Origin: an uncultured Flavobacteriaceae bacterium
GTDB lineage: Bacteria; Bacteroidota; Bacteroidia; Flavobacteriales; Flavobacteriaceae
NCBI GenBank assembly: GCA_947498845.1
Contig: CANMLX010000040.1
Coordinates: 1 to 42,754 of the forward strand
Reading direction: 5' to 3'
Length of the DNA stretch: 42,754 nucleotides
The position numbers and the translations under genes are program-made. Under the pieces are notes generated by a model that was given only the letters and a program-made list of their open reading frames with translations, made no database searches and was not told where the DNA came from. Of the stretch, positions 1 through 8,437 are shown piece after piece (position 1 is the first letter of the stretch; every line of letters starts with the position of its first letter).

Positions 1-77
1 CGCTAATCGCTAATCGCTAATCGCTAATCGCTAATCGCTAATCGCTAATCGCTAATCGCTAATCGCTAATCGCTAAT
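1..77. repeat. Heptamer tandem repeat (CGCTAAT)x11
   Basis: Eleven perfect head-to-tail copies of CGCTAAT begin at the first base of the window, so the array may extend to the left. Its last base is also the first base of the stop codon (read on the minus strand) of the heme A synthase gene. The unit length of seven equals that of the AGTCATC arrays near 18.5 and 21.2 kb. It is a simple-sequence repeat without unique spacers, so it is not CRISPR. Confidence 0.95.
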
Positions 78-1093
78 TATTTACTAAAACGATGCAAAGT
101 AAATGTCATAGCCGAAAGTAAGAAAAAAGCACCTACTTGATGTGCTACGCCTAACCAAACAGGTACTTGTAATACAATGGTTAAGACACCTAATACAAAT
201 TGAATACCAACTATAATTAAAAGCGTATCAATACCTTTATTTTGATACGATGTTAAAGTTAACTTTTTACCTTTCCACCAAATTAAAATAATAAAAAGAA
301 CTACAATATATGCTAGCGTTCTATGCACAAATTGTACTCCACTTTTACCTTCGAAAAAATTCTTTAATATAGGCGTTTGTTCGCTATAAACGGTTTCATG
401 TATAAATTTACCTTCGCTCATCATAGGCCAGTGGTTATGAATCCATCCAGCGTCTAACCCAGCAACAAAGGCGCCATAAATTATTTGGAGTAATAAAATG
501 CTAAAGCCCAAACGAATTAAATTTCTAAATTTATAGTTCACCTGTTTTTGTTCAGGAAAAATTAAATCCAGAGCGACCCAAAATGTATAGGCAAACGTTA
601 TGAAAGCTGTAGTTAAATGCATGGCTAATCGGTAATGACTCACATCTGGGTTGTCTACTAAACCGCTTTTTACCATATACCACCCCAAAAAGCCTTGAAA
701 AGCACCTAAGCATAGTAGAACAACAGATTTCTTTACAGTGCTTTTTGATAATTGTTTGGTAAATAAAAAGTACACAAAAGGAATAAAAAATACCAAACCA
801 ATAAATCGTCCAATAACACGATGAAACCACTCCCAAAAATAGATATCCTTAAAATCCTGAAGCGTAAAATGATTGTTTAGTTTTTGATATTCTGGATACT
901 GTTTGTAAAGATTGAATGCTTCCTGCCACTGCGTTTCATTCATTGGAGGAATAGTACCAGAAATAAGCTTATAATTAGAAATCGATAAACCTGAGTGGGT
1001 TAAGCGTGTAATACCACCAACAACTACCATAATAAATATTAAGATGCAGCCGGTAAATAGCCAGTAAATTACTTTTTTGTTATCTTTTTTCAT
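77..1093 (-). CDS. ctaA: Heme A synthase, COX15/CtaA family
   Basis: Predicted to oxidise the C8 methyl of heme O to the formyl group of heme A, the cofactor of aa3-type cytochrome oxidases, in the inner membrane. The 338-residue protein has about eight hydrophobic segments. The conserved heme-ligand histidines are visible: His91 in EWFHRVIGR, one in the 153-159 region, His257 in FVHRTL and His318 in VAHQVG. An N-terminal GGITRLTHSGLS motif is typical of the family. Length suits the type that includes bacterial and mitochondrial COX15. It lies last in a leftward run of genes, 35 bp after the GNAT gene, so it may be co-transcribed or have its own promoter. No defect is seen. Confidence 0.93.
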   Translation of the reverse strand: MKKDNKKVIYWLFTGCILIFIMVVVGGITRLTHSGLSISNYKLISGTIPPMNETQWQEAFNLYKQYPEYQKLNNHFTLQDFKDIYFWEWFHRVIGRFIGLVFFIPFVYFLFTKQLSKSTVKKSVVLLCLGAFQGFLGWYMVKSGLVDNPDVSHYRLAMHLTTAFITFAYTFWVALDLIFPEQKQVNYKFRNLIRLGFSILLLQIIYGAFVAGLDAGWIHNHWPMMSEGKFIHETVYSEQTPILKNFFEGKSGVQFVHRTLAYIVVLFIILIWWKGKKLTLTSYQNKGIDTLLIIVGIQFVLGVLTIVLQVPVWLGVAHQVGAFFLLSAMTFTLHRFSK

Positions 1094-1128
1094 GTTAAGT
1101 AAAAGAATAAGTTCTAGCTGTAATACAT

Positions 1129-1581
1129 TTATTTTAATTCTTTTTCAAAGCAGACACTATTAGAAACTCCTATATATTGCCCAAAATTTGGGATTTCTTG
1201 ATATCCATTTTTGTTGTAAAATTTAACGGCAGCTACTTGTCTTTTACCAGTTTCCAGAACGCAAGATGTATATCCTATTTCTTTTGCCCATGTTTCTAAT
1301 TCTTTAAGTATTCCTGTAGCGACCTGTTTTCCTCTGTATTCTAATGAGGTAAACATGCGCTTAATTTCGACACTATTATCGTTAAATTTTTTAAAAGCAC
1401 CACATGCCACAGGGTAGTCATTGTAATAAGCCACTATTGTATTATCTAGAGTTTCGATGCCATTAAATTGTTTATAAAAATCATGGTCGTCTCCATCAAT
1501 TTGCTTTAAAAAGGTATCTAATTGTTTTACTAGGGTTACAAAGTCACTATTTTTAGAGTTAGTCCTTATTAGTTTCAACAT
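1129..1581 (-). CDS. GNAT family N-acetyltransferase
   Basis: A 150-residue single-domain acetyltransferase that would use acetyl-CoA; the acceptor is unknown. The GNAT core is visible: a strand with IKRMFTSLEYRGKQVATGIL around residues 93-112 holds the Q/RxxGxG/A-like pyrophosphate-binding loop (RGKQVATG). It is followed by ELETWAKEIGYTSCVLETG and the late motif AVKFYNKNGYQEI. It starts 4 bp after the cca stop codon, so it is probably translated from the same mRNA. Small stand-alone GNATs with this FYxKxGY motif are common in Flavobacteriaceae and usually annotated only at family level. It is a soluble cytoplasmic protein without a signal peptide. Confidence 0.85.
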   Translation of the reverse strand: MLKLIRTNSKNSDFVTLVKQLDTFLKQIDGDDHDFYKQFNGIETLDNTIVAYYNDYPVACGAFKKFNDNSVEIKRMFTSLEYRGKQVATGILKELETWAKEIGYTSCVLETGKRQVAAVKFYNKNGYQEIPNFGQYIGVSNSVCFEKELK

Positions 1582-1585
1582 ATAT

Positions 1586-3007
1586 TTAAGGGAGGTTGGT
1601 TTTTAGTCCTAATTCTTTTCCTTTTTGTAGCATTAATTTAAAAGCAGCTTCATGTTCATTTGGGATGTCCCCCTCTAAAATAGCTTCTTTTATTGTTTCT
1701 TTTATAATGCCAATTTCTCTGGAAGGTTTAAGGTTAAAAGTTGTCATAATTTCTTCTCCAGTTACTGGAGGTTGAAAATTTCTTATATGATCTCTTTCTT
1801 CTACTTCAACAATTTTTTCTCTTACAATTTTAAAATTATTATGGTATTTGGCAAACTTTTTTGGGTTTTTTGTGGTGATATCTGCTTCACAAAGTGTCAT
1901 TAAATCGTCTACATAATCTCCAGCATCAAACACTAAACGTCTTACAGCCGAATCGGTAACTATATCTTGAGCCAGAACAATAGGTCTGGAGCTCATCAAT
2001 ACCATTTTTTGGACAAATTTCATTTTATCATTTAAAGGCATTTTTAAACGCTTAAACAAGCGAAATACCATTTTGGAACCTTCAAATTCGTGGGCATGAA
2101 ATGTCCATCCTACTTTTTTACTAAACTTCTTAGTAGGTGCTTTTCCAATATCATGGAGTAATGCAGCCCAACGCAACCATAGATTATTGGTGTTTTGGGA
2201 AATATTATCCACAACCTCTAAAGTATGGTAAAAATTATCTTTATGGCGTTGTCCTTCAATTTCATCAATACCTTTAAGGGCAGTTAACTCAGGCATTATA
2301 TAAGCTAAAAGCCCTGTTTTTTCTAGTAAAAGAAAGCCTATAGAGGGTTTACTACTTGCTAGTATTTTATTGAGTTCGGTTACAATTCGCTCATTTGTTA
2401 TTATTTTAATGCGTTTTGCATTTCTGGTGATGGCGTTAAGACTTTCGTTCTCTATTGTAAAATTTAATTGAGAGGCAAATCTTATAGCTCGCATCATTCT
2501 TAATGGATCGTCGCTATATGTAGTATCTGGATTTAAAGGGGTGCGTATAATTTTTTTATCTAAATCCTTAATGCCATCAAAGGGATCTAATAAATCACCA
2601 AACGTGCTTTTATTTAAGCTTAAAGCCAAAGCATTTATGGTAAAATCTCTTCGATTTTGATCATCGTTTAAGCTACCATTTTCTACAACAGGGTTTCTGC
2701 TGTTTTTAGAATAAGATTCTTTTCTAGCACCAACAAATTCAATTTCAATATCATTGTGTTTGAGCATTGCAGTGCCATAGGTTTTAAAAATCTGTACTTT
2801 TGGTTTTGCGGGTAGGTTTTTAGCTACTTGTTTGGCTAATGTTATGCCACTACCAATGGCTACAACATCTATATCTTTTGCAGAACCTCGTTTTAATATG
2901 TAATCACGAACAAACCCACCAATAACGTAACAGTCTAACTGTAATTCTTCGGCAGATTGTGTTATAATATTAAAAATGCTATTTTGTAGTGCGTCTTTAT
3001 AGTTCAT
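1586..3007 (-). CDS. cca: CCA-adding tRNA nucleotidyltransferase with HD domain
   Basis: Predicted to build or repair the 3' CCA end of tRNAs; the tRNA in this window has no encoded CCA, so the activity is needed. The N-terminal class II nucleotidyltransferase domain has GGFVRD (residues ~30-35 from the start used here) and the metal-binding DID pair ~10 residues later. RRDFTINALA follows, then an RNA- and head-binding region. An HD domain is marked by RWAALLHDIGK. The reading frame also has a GTG start 15 bases upstream (3022), but the ATG at 3007 is preferred because it opens directly into the conserved NYKDAL region. The gene is 63 bp after tsaC and 4 bp before the GNAT gene in one leftward run. 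Confidence 0.92.
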   Translation of the reverse strand: MNYKDALQNSIFNIITQSAEELQLDCYVIGGFVRDYILKRGSAKDIDVVAIGSGITLAKQVAKNLPAKPKVQIFKTYGTAMLKHNDIEIEFVGARKESYSKNSRNPVVENGSLNDDQNRRDFTINALALSLNKSTFGDLLDPFDGIKDLDKKIIRTPLNPDTTYSDDPLRMMRAIRFASQLNFTIENESLNAITRNAKRIKIITNERIVTELNKILASSKPSIGFLLLEKTGLLAYIMPELTALKGIDEIEGQRHKDNFYHTLEVVDNISQNTNNLWLRWAALLHDIGKAPTKKFSKKVGWTFHAHEFEGSKMVFRLFKRLKMPLNDKMKFVQKMVLMSSRPIVLAQDIVTDSAVRRLVFDAGDYVDDLMTLCEADITTKNPKKFAKYHNNFKIVREKIVEVEERDHIRNFQPPVTGEEIMTTFNLKPSREIGIIKETIKEAILEGDIPNEHEAAFKLMLQKGKELGLKTNLP

Positions 3008-3070
3008 AAGGGTCAAACTCACACATTCAAATCCTAAAATATCTTAATTTTAGAACTAGAAATTTAATGT

Positions 3071-3631
3071 TTATTTGCGAATAATTTTTACAAGACCGTT
3101 GTTACTCAACTTAATAATTGAAGAAGGTTTTGTGTTTGTTTTTTCTTGATGCAAATTTACAACATAGCCTACACCTTTTAAAACCTCTGGAGCAATTTCT
3201 TTAAAAGACTTTGGTGTTGGTTGTCCGCTAATATTAGCAGAAGTGGATACAATAGCGCCATTAAATCGCCTTGATAATTGATAACAAAAATCGTCATCAG
3301 GAATACGAATAGCTATTGTACCATCTTGGGCAATTAAATTTGGTGCTAAATTTTGTGCATCATCGTAAATAATTGTGGTAGGCGTATCTGTTACATGTAT
3401 TATATCTATAGCAGCTGGAGGAATTTGTTTTACATATTTTTTTAGCATACGCTCATCTGCTACTAAGCAAATTAGAGCTTTACTATCTTCTCGCTGTTTT
3501 AAATCATATATTTTTTTTACAGCTTTTGGGTTAGCAGCATCACAACCTATACCCCATACAGTATCTGTAGGGTATAGAATAATACCACCACTTTTAAGTG
3601 TTTCTAGTGCCTTGGTTATTTCTTTTTGCAT
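3071..3631 (-). CDS. tsaC: Threonylcarbamoyl-AMP synthase (Sua5/YrdC/YciO family)
   Basis: Predicted to make threonylcarbamoyl-AMP from threonine, bicarbonate and ATP for the t6A37 modification of ANN-reading tRNAs. The 186-residue protein is the short form, with only the YrdC domain. Visible signatures are GGIILYPTDTVWGIGCDA near residues 15-32, KQREDSKALICLVAD, AIRIPDD and IVSTSANISGQPTP, which together form the nucleotide and L-threonine pocket. The first five codons overlap the end of the upstream glycosyltransferase gene (16 bp in total), indicating translational coupling. YciO, a related protein of unsettled role, is the main alternative. Confidence 0.88.
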   Translation of the reverse strand: MQKEITKALETLKSGGIILYPTDTVWGIGCDAANPKAVKKIYDLKQREDSKALICLVADERMLKKYVKQIPPAAIDIIHVTDTPTTIIYDDAQNLAPNLIAQDGTIAIRIPDDDFCYQLSRRFNGAIVSTSANISGQPTPKSFKEIAPEVLKGVGYVVNLHQEKTNTKPSSIIKLSNNGLVKIIRK

Positions 3632-4734
3632 GCTTTTATTACTGTTTCGTATACTTTAAGTGTTTCTTGAGCCATTTTTGATGTCGTAAAATTAGCTATA
3701 AGTTTTTTATGCGCTTTTTCGATGAATTGTTGTTGTAGTTCAGGTTGATTGGATAAAGCAAACACCTGTTTCGTTAAGGTTTCATCATCATATGTATTGG
3801 CTAACAAACCGTTAGAATTGTGATCTATTATTTCGGGAATGCCACCAACATTTGTGCTAACTATTGGCGTTTTATGATACATAGATTCGTATATAAATTG
3901 AGGGATCCCTTCGCTTTGGGATGTCATTACAGAGATATCAAACTGAGAAATAAAATTAGAAGCGTTTGTGGTATAACCCAAAAACATCATGTGATTTTCT
4001 AATTTAAGTGTTTTAACCCTTTGCAATAAGGCATCGGTTCTATTAGTATATTCACCTATTTGTATAAAAATAAAATCATCTCTCTTTTCATCATTCACAA
4101 TTCTATTAGCAATATCAATCCATGTGTCTAAATGTTTAGCTCTAATGTGATTAGCAATATTGCCTATTATTTTTTTATCTGGGGTGATATTAAATTTTTC
4201 TCTTAAATTAAAAGGAGTTTGAGTACTTTTAGTTTTTAGATTTGTACCATGATATATTGTGATGAGTTTTTTGTGGTCTGTGATTGCTTTTTCACATACA
4301 CGTTGTGTCTCTTTTGAAACACATAGTATTTTTTTAATTTTTAAATAGTTGTATTTATATAATGTCTTTTTTCGCTGTTTAATTTTAAAAGATGTTTTTT
4401 TACTAAAAACAAAAGGCGGTAGTTTAAAAATTTTATCCGAAATTATAGCTAATTGCAGTGCTATGGGGTCATGAATATGTATTAATTCTATGTTTTGTGT
4501 TTTACAAATGGTGTTGATCTTAAGTACATATCTTAGATCGATTTTTAACTTACGAATTCCTGTTTCAAAATTAATTTTGGTTGTTTTTAATCTGTTATGA
4601 AAAGCAGCATCTTTTGCACAGAGAATAATATTATTTATTTCAGGATTAGTATCTAACAGCTCTTTATATAAATTTTCAATATGGTGTTCTCCTCCTCCCC
4701 AGTTTTTAACAGCCGATAGATGCAATACGTTCAT
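3616..4734 (-). CDS. Glycosyltransferase family 4 (GT-B fold)
   Basis: A retaining GT-B glycosyltransferase of 372 residues, probably acting in cell-surface glycan or exopolysaccharide synthesis; donor and acceptor cannot be read from the sequence. The N-terminal domain begins MNVLHLSAVKNWGGGEHHIENL, with the glycine-rich loop of GT4 enzymes. The C-terminal donor-binding domain has the EX7E motif in SEGIPQFIYESMYHKTPIVS, followed by GGIPEII and NGLL. The gene starts the leftward operon that continues with tsaC (16-bp overlap), an unusual partner for a housekeeping tRNA-modification gene. A candidate promoter (4761-4792) lies just upstream. Confidence 0.85.
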   Translation of the reverse strand: MNVLHLSAVKNWGGGEHHIENLYKELLDTNPEINNIILCAKDAAFHNRLKTTKINFETGIRKLKIDLRYVLKINTICKTQNIELIHIHDPIALQLAIISDKIFKLPPFVFSKKTSFKIKQRKKTLYKYNYLKIKKILCVSKETQRVCEKAITDHKKLITIYHGTNLKTKSTQTPFNLREKFNITPDKKIIGNIANHIRAKHLDTWIDIANRIVNDEKRDDFIFIQIGEYTNRTDALLQRVKTLKLENHMMFLGYTTNASNFISQFDISVMTSQSEGIPQFIYESMYHKTPIVSTNVGGIPEIIDHNSNGLLANTYDDETLTKQVFALSNQPELQQQFIEKAHKKLIANFTTSKMAQETLKVYETVIKACKKK

Positions 4735-4760
4735 GTTTTTAATGATTTTATCTCAAAAAT

Positions 4761-4792
4761 CAAAAGTACAAGTTGCATATAGATAAAACAAG
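4761..4792 (-). promoter_or_regulatory. Candidate Bacteroidota promoter for the glycosyltransferase-tsaC run
   Basis: On the minus strand TACTTTTG (4768-4761) matches the TAnnTTTG -7 element. CTTG (4792-4789), one mismatch from the TTTG -33 element, lies 20 bases further upstream. The start codon is 26 bases downstream of the -7 element. Assigned by pattern only. Confidence 0.4.
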
Positions 4793-4831
4793 TTGCGTAT
4801 GGTTTCTATTGTTTTAAAATTTGAAATAAAA

Positions 4832-4864
4832 TTTGGTAGAATCTTAAATAAAACAGTATATTTG
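4832..4864 (+). promoter_or_regulatory. Promoter of the tRNA-Arg gene
   Basis: TTTG at 4832-4835 and TATATTTG at 4857-4864 match the -33 and -7 elements of the primary Bacteroidota sigma factor, separated by 21 bases. The tRNA begins 12 bases after the -7 box, which is the expected distance for a short 5' leader. Confidence 0.65.
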
Positions 4865-4876
4865 CCCCCACAAAAA

Positions 4877-4950
4877 GGCCATGTGGCGCAACTGAATAGC
4901 GCACTTGATTACGGCTCAAGAGGTTGCAGGTTTGAATCCTGCCATGGTCA
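4877..4950 (+). tRNA. tRNA-Arg, anticodon ACG
   Basis: A full cloverleaf of 74 nt folds by eye. The acceptor stem GGCCATG pairs with CATGGTC (one G-U), followed by discriminator A. The D stem is GCGC/GCGC, the anticodon stem CTTGA/TCAAG with loop TTACGGC, and the T stem GCAGG/CCTGC with loop TTTGAAT. The anticodon ACG lies at 4911-4913 and should be edited to ICG to read CGU/CGC/CGA. No CCA is encoded. The last 16 bases plus one flanking base recur at 5079-5095. Confidence 0.95.
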
Positions 4951-4976
4951 CGAATAAATCAACAAAAAATTGAAAC

Positions 4977-5010
4977 AAAGCAAGTTCTAAATAAAAGAGC
5001 TTGCTTTTTT
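4977..5010 (+). terminator. Rho-independent terminator after tRNA-Arg
   Basis: AAAGCAAGTTCT (4977-4988) pairs over 12 bp, with one G-U, to AGAGCTTGCTTT (4996-5007) around a 7-nt loop, and a run of T follows. It lies 26 bases past the tRNA end. Confidence 0.85.
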
Positions 5011-5078
5011 ATTTGGAGCGAAGCGTAGGTTTCTTTTGTTGATTTTCAAAGCAGAGCTTTGTCAGGAAAGATGAAATC

Positions 5079-5095
5079 AATCCTGCCATGGTCAC
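5079..5095. repeat. Second copy of the tRNA-Arg 3' end (att-like direct repeat)
   Basis: AATCCTGCCATGGTCAC at 5079-5095 is identical to 4935-4951, that is, the 3' part of the T arm, the acceptor strand, the discriminator and one flanking base of the tRNA. The distance between copies is 144 bp. Integrases of islands and phages commonly target tRNA 3' ends and leave exactly such repeats. Here only a terminator-sized segment lies between them, so it could be an attachment-site scar or a degenerated second tRNA. Confidence 0.7.
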
Positions 5096-5448
5096 TAAAT
5101 ATAAAACAAGAGGTCGTCTAGAAAGTGATTTTTAGGTAATTTCTTTTTCTATATATCTGATTATTTTGTTCACATACCATTTTATTAAGTTATAAGTTTC
5201 AAGTAAAAAGTACTTAAAGTTGTTTTTAGAATGTTTTATTTAATCAAGTGAAAAAGTCGATTTTTAGCACTTAATATATTATTTGGTGTTGAATATTTGT
5301 TTAGTTTTGGTGTACTTCAAATCACACCCTTATACATCTAGTGAAATTTTTTAATACTTAACCCTATTCTAGAGTTAAGGTATTTTAAAGCTTCAATGGT
5401 ATGTTTTAGGAAATAAATCTCAAAAGAAAACGAAACTAAAATCACGCA
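5096..5448. other. Gene-free spacer upstream of the GH2 gene
   Basis: AT-rich sequence with no credible gene. It holds TAGTTTTG at 5302-5309, an exact match to the -7 TAnnTTTG element. The nearest upstream TTTG (5282-5285) is only 16 bases away, shorter than usual, so a promoter about 140 bases before the GH2 start is possible but not secure. Confidence 0.4.
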
Positions 5449-8397
5449 ATGAAAAGATTAAAACACAGCTTGTTATTTCTTTTATTTATCAACATTTTCC
5501 AAATTATAATTGCACAAAATCAATTACCTTATGGCTATCCTGATACAAATCGGCAAAAAGAAGTATTATTAAATAATTGGGATTATTATTTAGATGATGA
5601 AAAAGATGGGTATCTCTCTAAACCACCAACGAATATTACTTGGGAAAAGGTATCTATTCCACATTCTTTAAAGTTATCATCAACAACTAATGATGATAGT
5701 AAAGATGATGATTATCAATTGACATTTCACCGTTGGGTTGGTTGGTACAAGCGCAACATTAACGTAAATGCAGAGAAAGAACATAAGGTATTTCTTGAAT
5801 TTGAAGGGGCACATCAAGTAACTAAATGCTGGGTAAATGGGAAATATGTAGGAGAGCATACTATAGGAGGCTATACACCTTTTCATTTTGATATCACAGC
5901 ATTTGTAACCAAAGATGGATCTAATAATGAGGTTGTTTTATCTGTAGATAACCGAAGAAATGTAAACATACCACCTGAAGGAGATCGTTACGATTATATT
6001 AAATGGAGTGGCTTATATAGAGATGTGTTTTTAGTAGTTACAGATGCTGTACATATTACATTTCCATGGGAAGCCACCAATGCTGGTGTTTTTATTACGA
6101 CACCAACTGTAACAAAAGAGGATGCTACTATTAACATAAAAACAAATGTTAAAAATGAAACGGACCAACCACAGGAGTGTACCGTAATAAATCGTGTAAT
6201 TAATGATAAAGGCGTTGTTGTACTTAAAATGGCTAAAACCAAGAAAATTTTAGCAACTACTAGTTATACGTTTACTCAAACAGGAGGGATTACCGAAAAT
6301 GTTAGATTGTGGAGTATAGAAAATCCTTATCTGTATCGTGTTAATACTACAGTGTACAGAAATGGGAAAGCGGTAGATATGATAGAAAATCCTCTTGGCA
6401 TTAGAAAAATAGAGTTAATTCCAGGGAGGGGATTTGTTTTAAATGGTAAAAATGTAGAATTGGTTGGAGCAAATCGCCACCAAGCGATGTTATTTATAGG
6501 GGATGCAGTACCTAATTCTTTACAATGGAAAGATGCTTGGCAATTAAAACAATCTGGCTGTAATTCTTTAAGGCTAGCACATTATCCCCATGATAATGCG
6601 TTTATTGAAGCTTGTGATGAATTGGGCATACTATTGTATGAAGAACCACCTACCTGGATTGGCATTGGAGGAGACAAATGGATGGATAACCTTGAGAAAG
6701 CAGCTCGCATAATGGTTAGAAATCACAGAAATCATCCATCAATAGTTATGTGGGGGGCAGCTATTAACCACAGAGGACCTGTAGAACGATTACACTATGC
6801 GTGTAAAGAAGAAGATCCAACACGCTTTACCGCATCAAATGGGGCTAAGTGGACAGGTCAACAACATTCAGGTATTACAGATATTTATACGCCTATGGAT
6901 TATAACCATATTAAAATAGATGAACATGAATTCACTTATTTATGTGAACATGGAGGCTCTACAGATGCAACTCGAAATCAAAACTATGTGAGCAGATCCA
7001 AACAAATGGCAAATGTAATTGGGGCTGCTTATTGGACTGCACATGATTATCAAACCTTTAAACCAAAAACTATTGGAAACCCAAAGCGTATATTTTCTAT
7101 AGATAGAGTGCCTAACCCTTCATTTTATTGGTATCAAACAGAAACATCTAAAGTCCCAATGGTATATCTTACAGATAGAATTGTATCTACTGAAGATAAA
7201 ATTGTGGTGTTTAGTAACTGTCAAAGAGTTGATTTGTATAATGACAATCAATTAATAGAACGTCGTTTCCCTGATAAAAATAATACGTCATTATATGTTA
7301 ACAGTCCAAATTTTATATTTAATTATAAATGGAAGCGTGGTAAACTAATAGCTAAAGGTTATGTAGACAATAAGTTGGTGGCTACAGATTCAAGAACAAT
7401 TCCTGAAGATCCATATAAGTTGAAGGTTAAAATAGAACTAGATAATAAAGCGTTCTCAGCGAATGGTTCAGATATTAAAACGGTTCAATGTTATATTTTG
7501 GATAAAAATGGAGCGCGTGTGATAGATGCAAAAAACAAAGTCACTTTTATTGTAGAAGGAGAAGGGGAGCTTATTGAACATCCCGATATTGATGCCAACC
7601 CTAGAACACCATTTCTTGGCGTTGCTACAGCTTATGTGCGTTCTTCTGTAAATGCAGGTTTTTTAAAAGTAATAGCCAAAGCAGAAGGTATTAGGAAATC
7701 GACAAGTGATCAAGTTGTTACTATTCCATTTAAATACAATAGAATCAAGGCAGAAGCTAAACCAATATACGATCTAAAAGCAGAGAAGATCGATATTTCA
7801 TCTGGAATGGAAGGAGTTAATAGAGGAACAGCGCGTACTTTTGAATTTGGAAAGCATAAAGCTGATGTGATTTATAGTGAATATACCCAATTTGGCTGGA
7901 CATCGTGGGTAGGAACTTCAGCATTAAAAGAAACTTTTAAATCTGGTATTTTTAAAGATTGTTCGTATAAAATAACAGCTAAAGATACATTACAATGGTT
8001 TTCCTCATGGGGGCAATCGGGAAACTTACCTTATTTAGCAATAGACGGCGTAAAATTAAAGTCTGAATCACCATTAAAACTATCTATTACAGGTTTGCCT
8101 AAAGGCATTTATGAGCTAGAAACTTGGCATCACAATAGTATTTCAAAGAAAAAAAAGGCAGGTATTCTTAAGATTGAAGTAAATGATGCAAAAGGAGAAA
8201 ACCGTACGATAGAGAAAGAAATAACCATGTCAAAGGGCGATTTAACCAGTAAGTTTCCAGTATCTGCTAAGTATAAAATTTACTCAAACGGAATTGGTGA
8301 TGTGGTAGTTTCCTTTATAGCAGTTGAAAAAGATTTTGAGACATGTTTTAATGGGTTTAAGATTAAAGAAACCATAGAAATGTTTATGGAAAAATAA
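5449..8397 (+). CDS. Exported glycoside hydrolase family 2-like protein with altered acid/base residue
   Basis: A 982-residue protein with a signal peptide (residues 1-22, cut near IIIA-Q), so periplasmic or secreted. Order: GH2 sugar-binding jelly roll (~45-200), Ig-like domain (~205-320), (beta/alpha)8 barrel (~325-620), further beta domains and a C-terminal carbohydrate-binding-like jelly roll (~800-975). The signature after strand 4, normally W-x-x-G-N-E, reads VMWGAAINHRG, so His441 stands where the acid/base Glu is expected. The nucleophile appears kept as Glu500 in YLCEHGGS. Known GH2 enzymes are beta-galactosidases, -mannosidases and -glucuronidases; the substrate here is unknown. Because of the missing Glu it may use a different mechanism, take an unusual substrate, or only bind glycans. 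A GH16 gene and glycan-related genes lie nearby. Confidence 0.8.
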   Translation: MKRLKHSLLFLLFINIFQIIIAQNQLPYGYPDTNRQKEVLLNNWDYYLDDEKDGYLSKPPTNITWEKVSIPHSLKLSSTTNDDSKDDDYQLTFHRWVGWYKRNINVNAEKEHKVFLEFEGAHQVTKCWVNGKYVGEHTIGGYTPFHFDITAFVTKDGSNNEVVLSVDNRRNVNIPPEGDRYDYIKWSGLYRDVFLVVTDAVHITFPWEATNAGVFITTPTVTKEDATINIKTNVKNETDQPQECTVINRVINDKGVVVLKMAKTKKILATTSYTFTQTGGITENVRLWSIENPYLYRVNTTVYRNGKAVDMIENPLGIRKIELIPGRGFVLNGKNVELVGANRHQAMLFIGDAVPNSLQWKDAWQLKQSGCNSLRLAHYPHDNAFIEACDELGILLYEEPPTWIGIGGDKWMDNLEKAARIMVRNHRNHPSIVMWGAAINHRGPVERLHYACKEEDPTRFTASNGAKWTGQQHSGITDIYTPMDYNHIKIDEHEFTYLCEHGGSTDATRNQNYVSRSKQMANVIGAAYWTAHDYQTFKPKTIGNPKRIFSIDRVPNPSFYWYQTETSKVPMVYLTDRIVSTEDKIVVFSNCQRVDLYNDNQLIERRFPDKNNTSLYVNSPNFIFNYKWKRGKLIAKGYVDNKLVATDSRTIPEDPYKLKVKIELDNKAFSANGSDIKTVQCYILDKNGARVIDAKNKVTFIVEGEGELIEHPDIDANPRTPFLGVATAYVRSSVNAGFLKVIAKAEGIRKSTSDQVVTIPFKYNRIKAEAKPIYDLKAEKIDISSGMEGVNRGTARTFEFGKHKADVIYSEYTQFGWTSWVGTSALKETFKSGIFKDCSYKITAKDTLQWFSSWGQSGNLPYLAIDGVKLKSESPLKLSITGLPKGIYELETWHHNSISKKKKAGILKIEVNDAKGENRTIEKEITMSKGDLTSKFPVSAKYKIYSNGIGDVVVSFIAVEKDFETCFNGFKIKETIEMFMEK

Positions 8398-8437
8398 TTT
8401 ATAAAACAGCAGTTTAATAGGTTTCTATTTTGTCTCA

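Noticed and set aside
3375..3659. 94-residue plus-strand frame opposite tsaC
   Set aside because: Antisense shadow of a conserved gene.
5079..5095. Second tRNA gene
   Set aside because: Only 17 bases at the 3' end match; no D arm or anticodon arm can be folded upstream.
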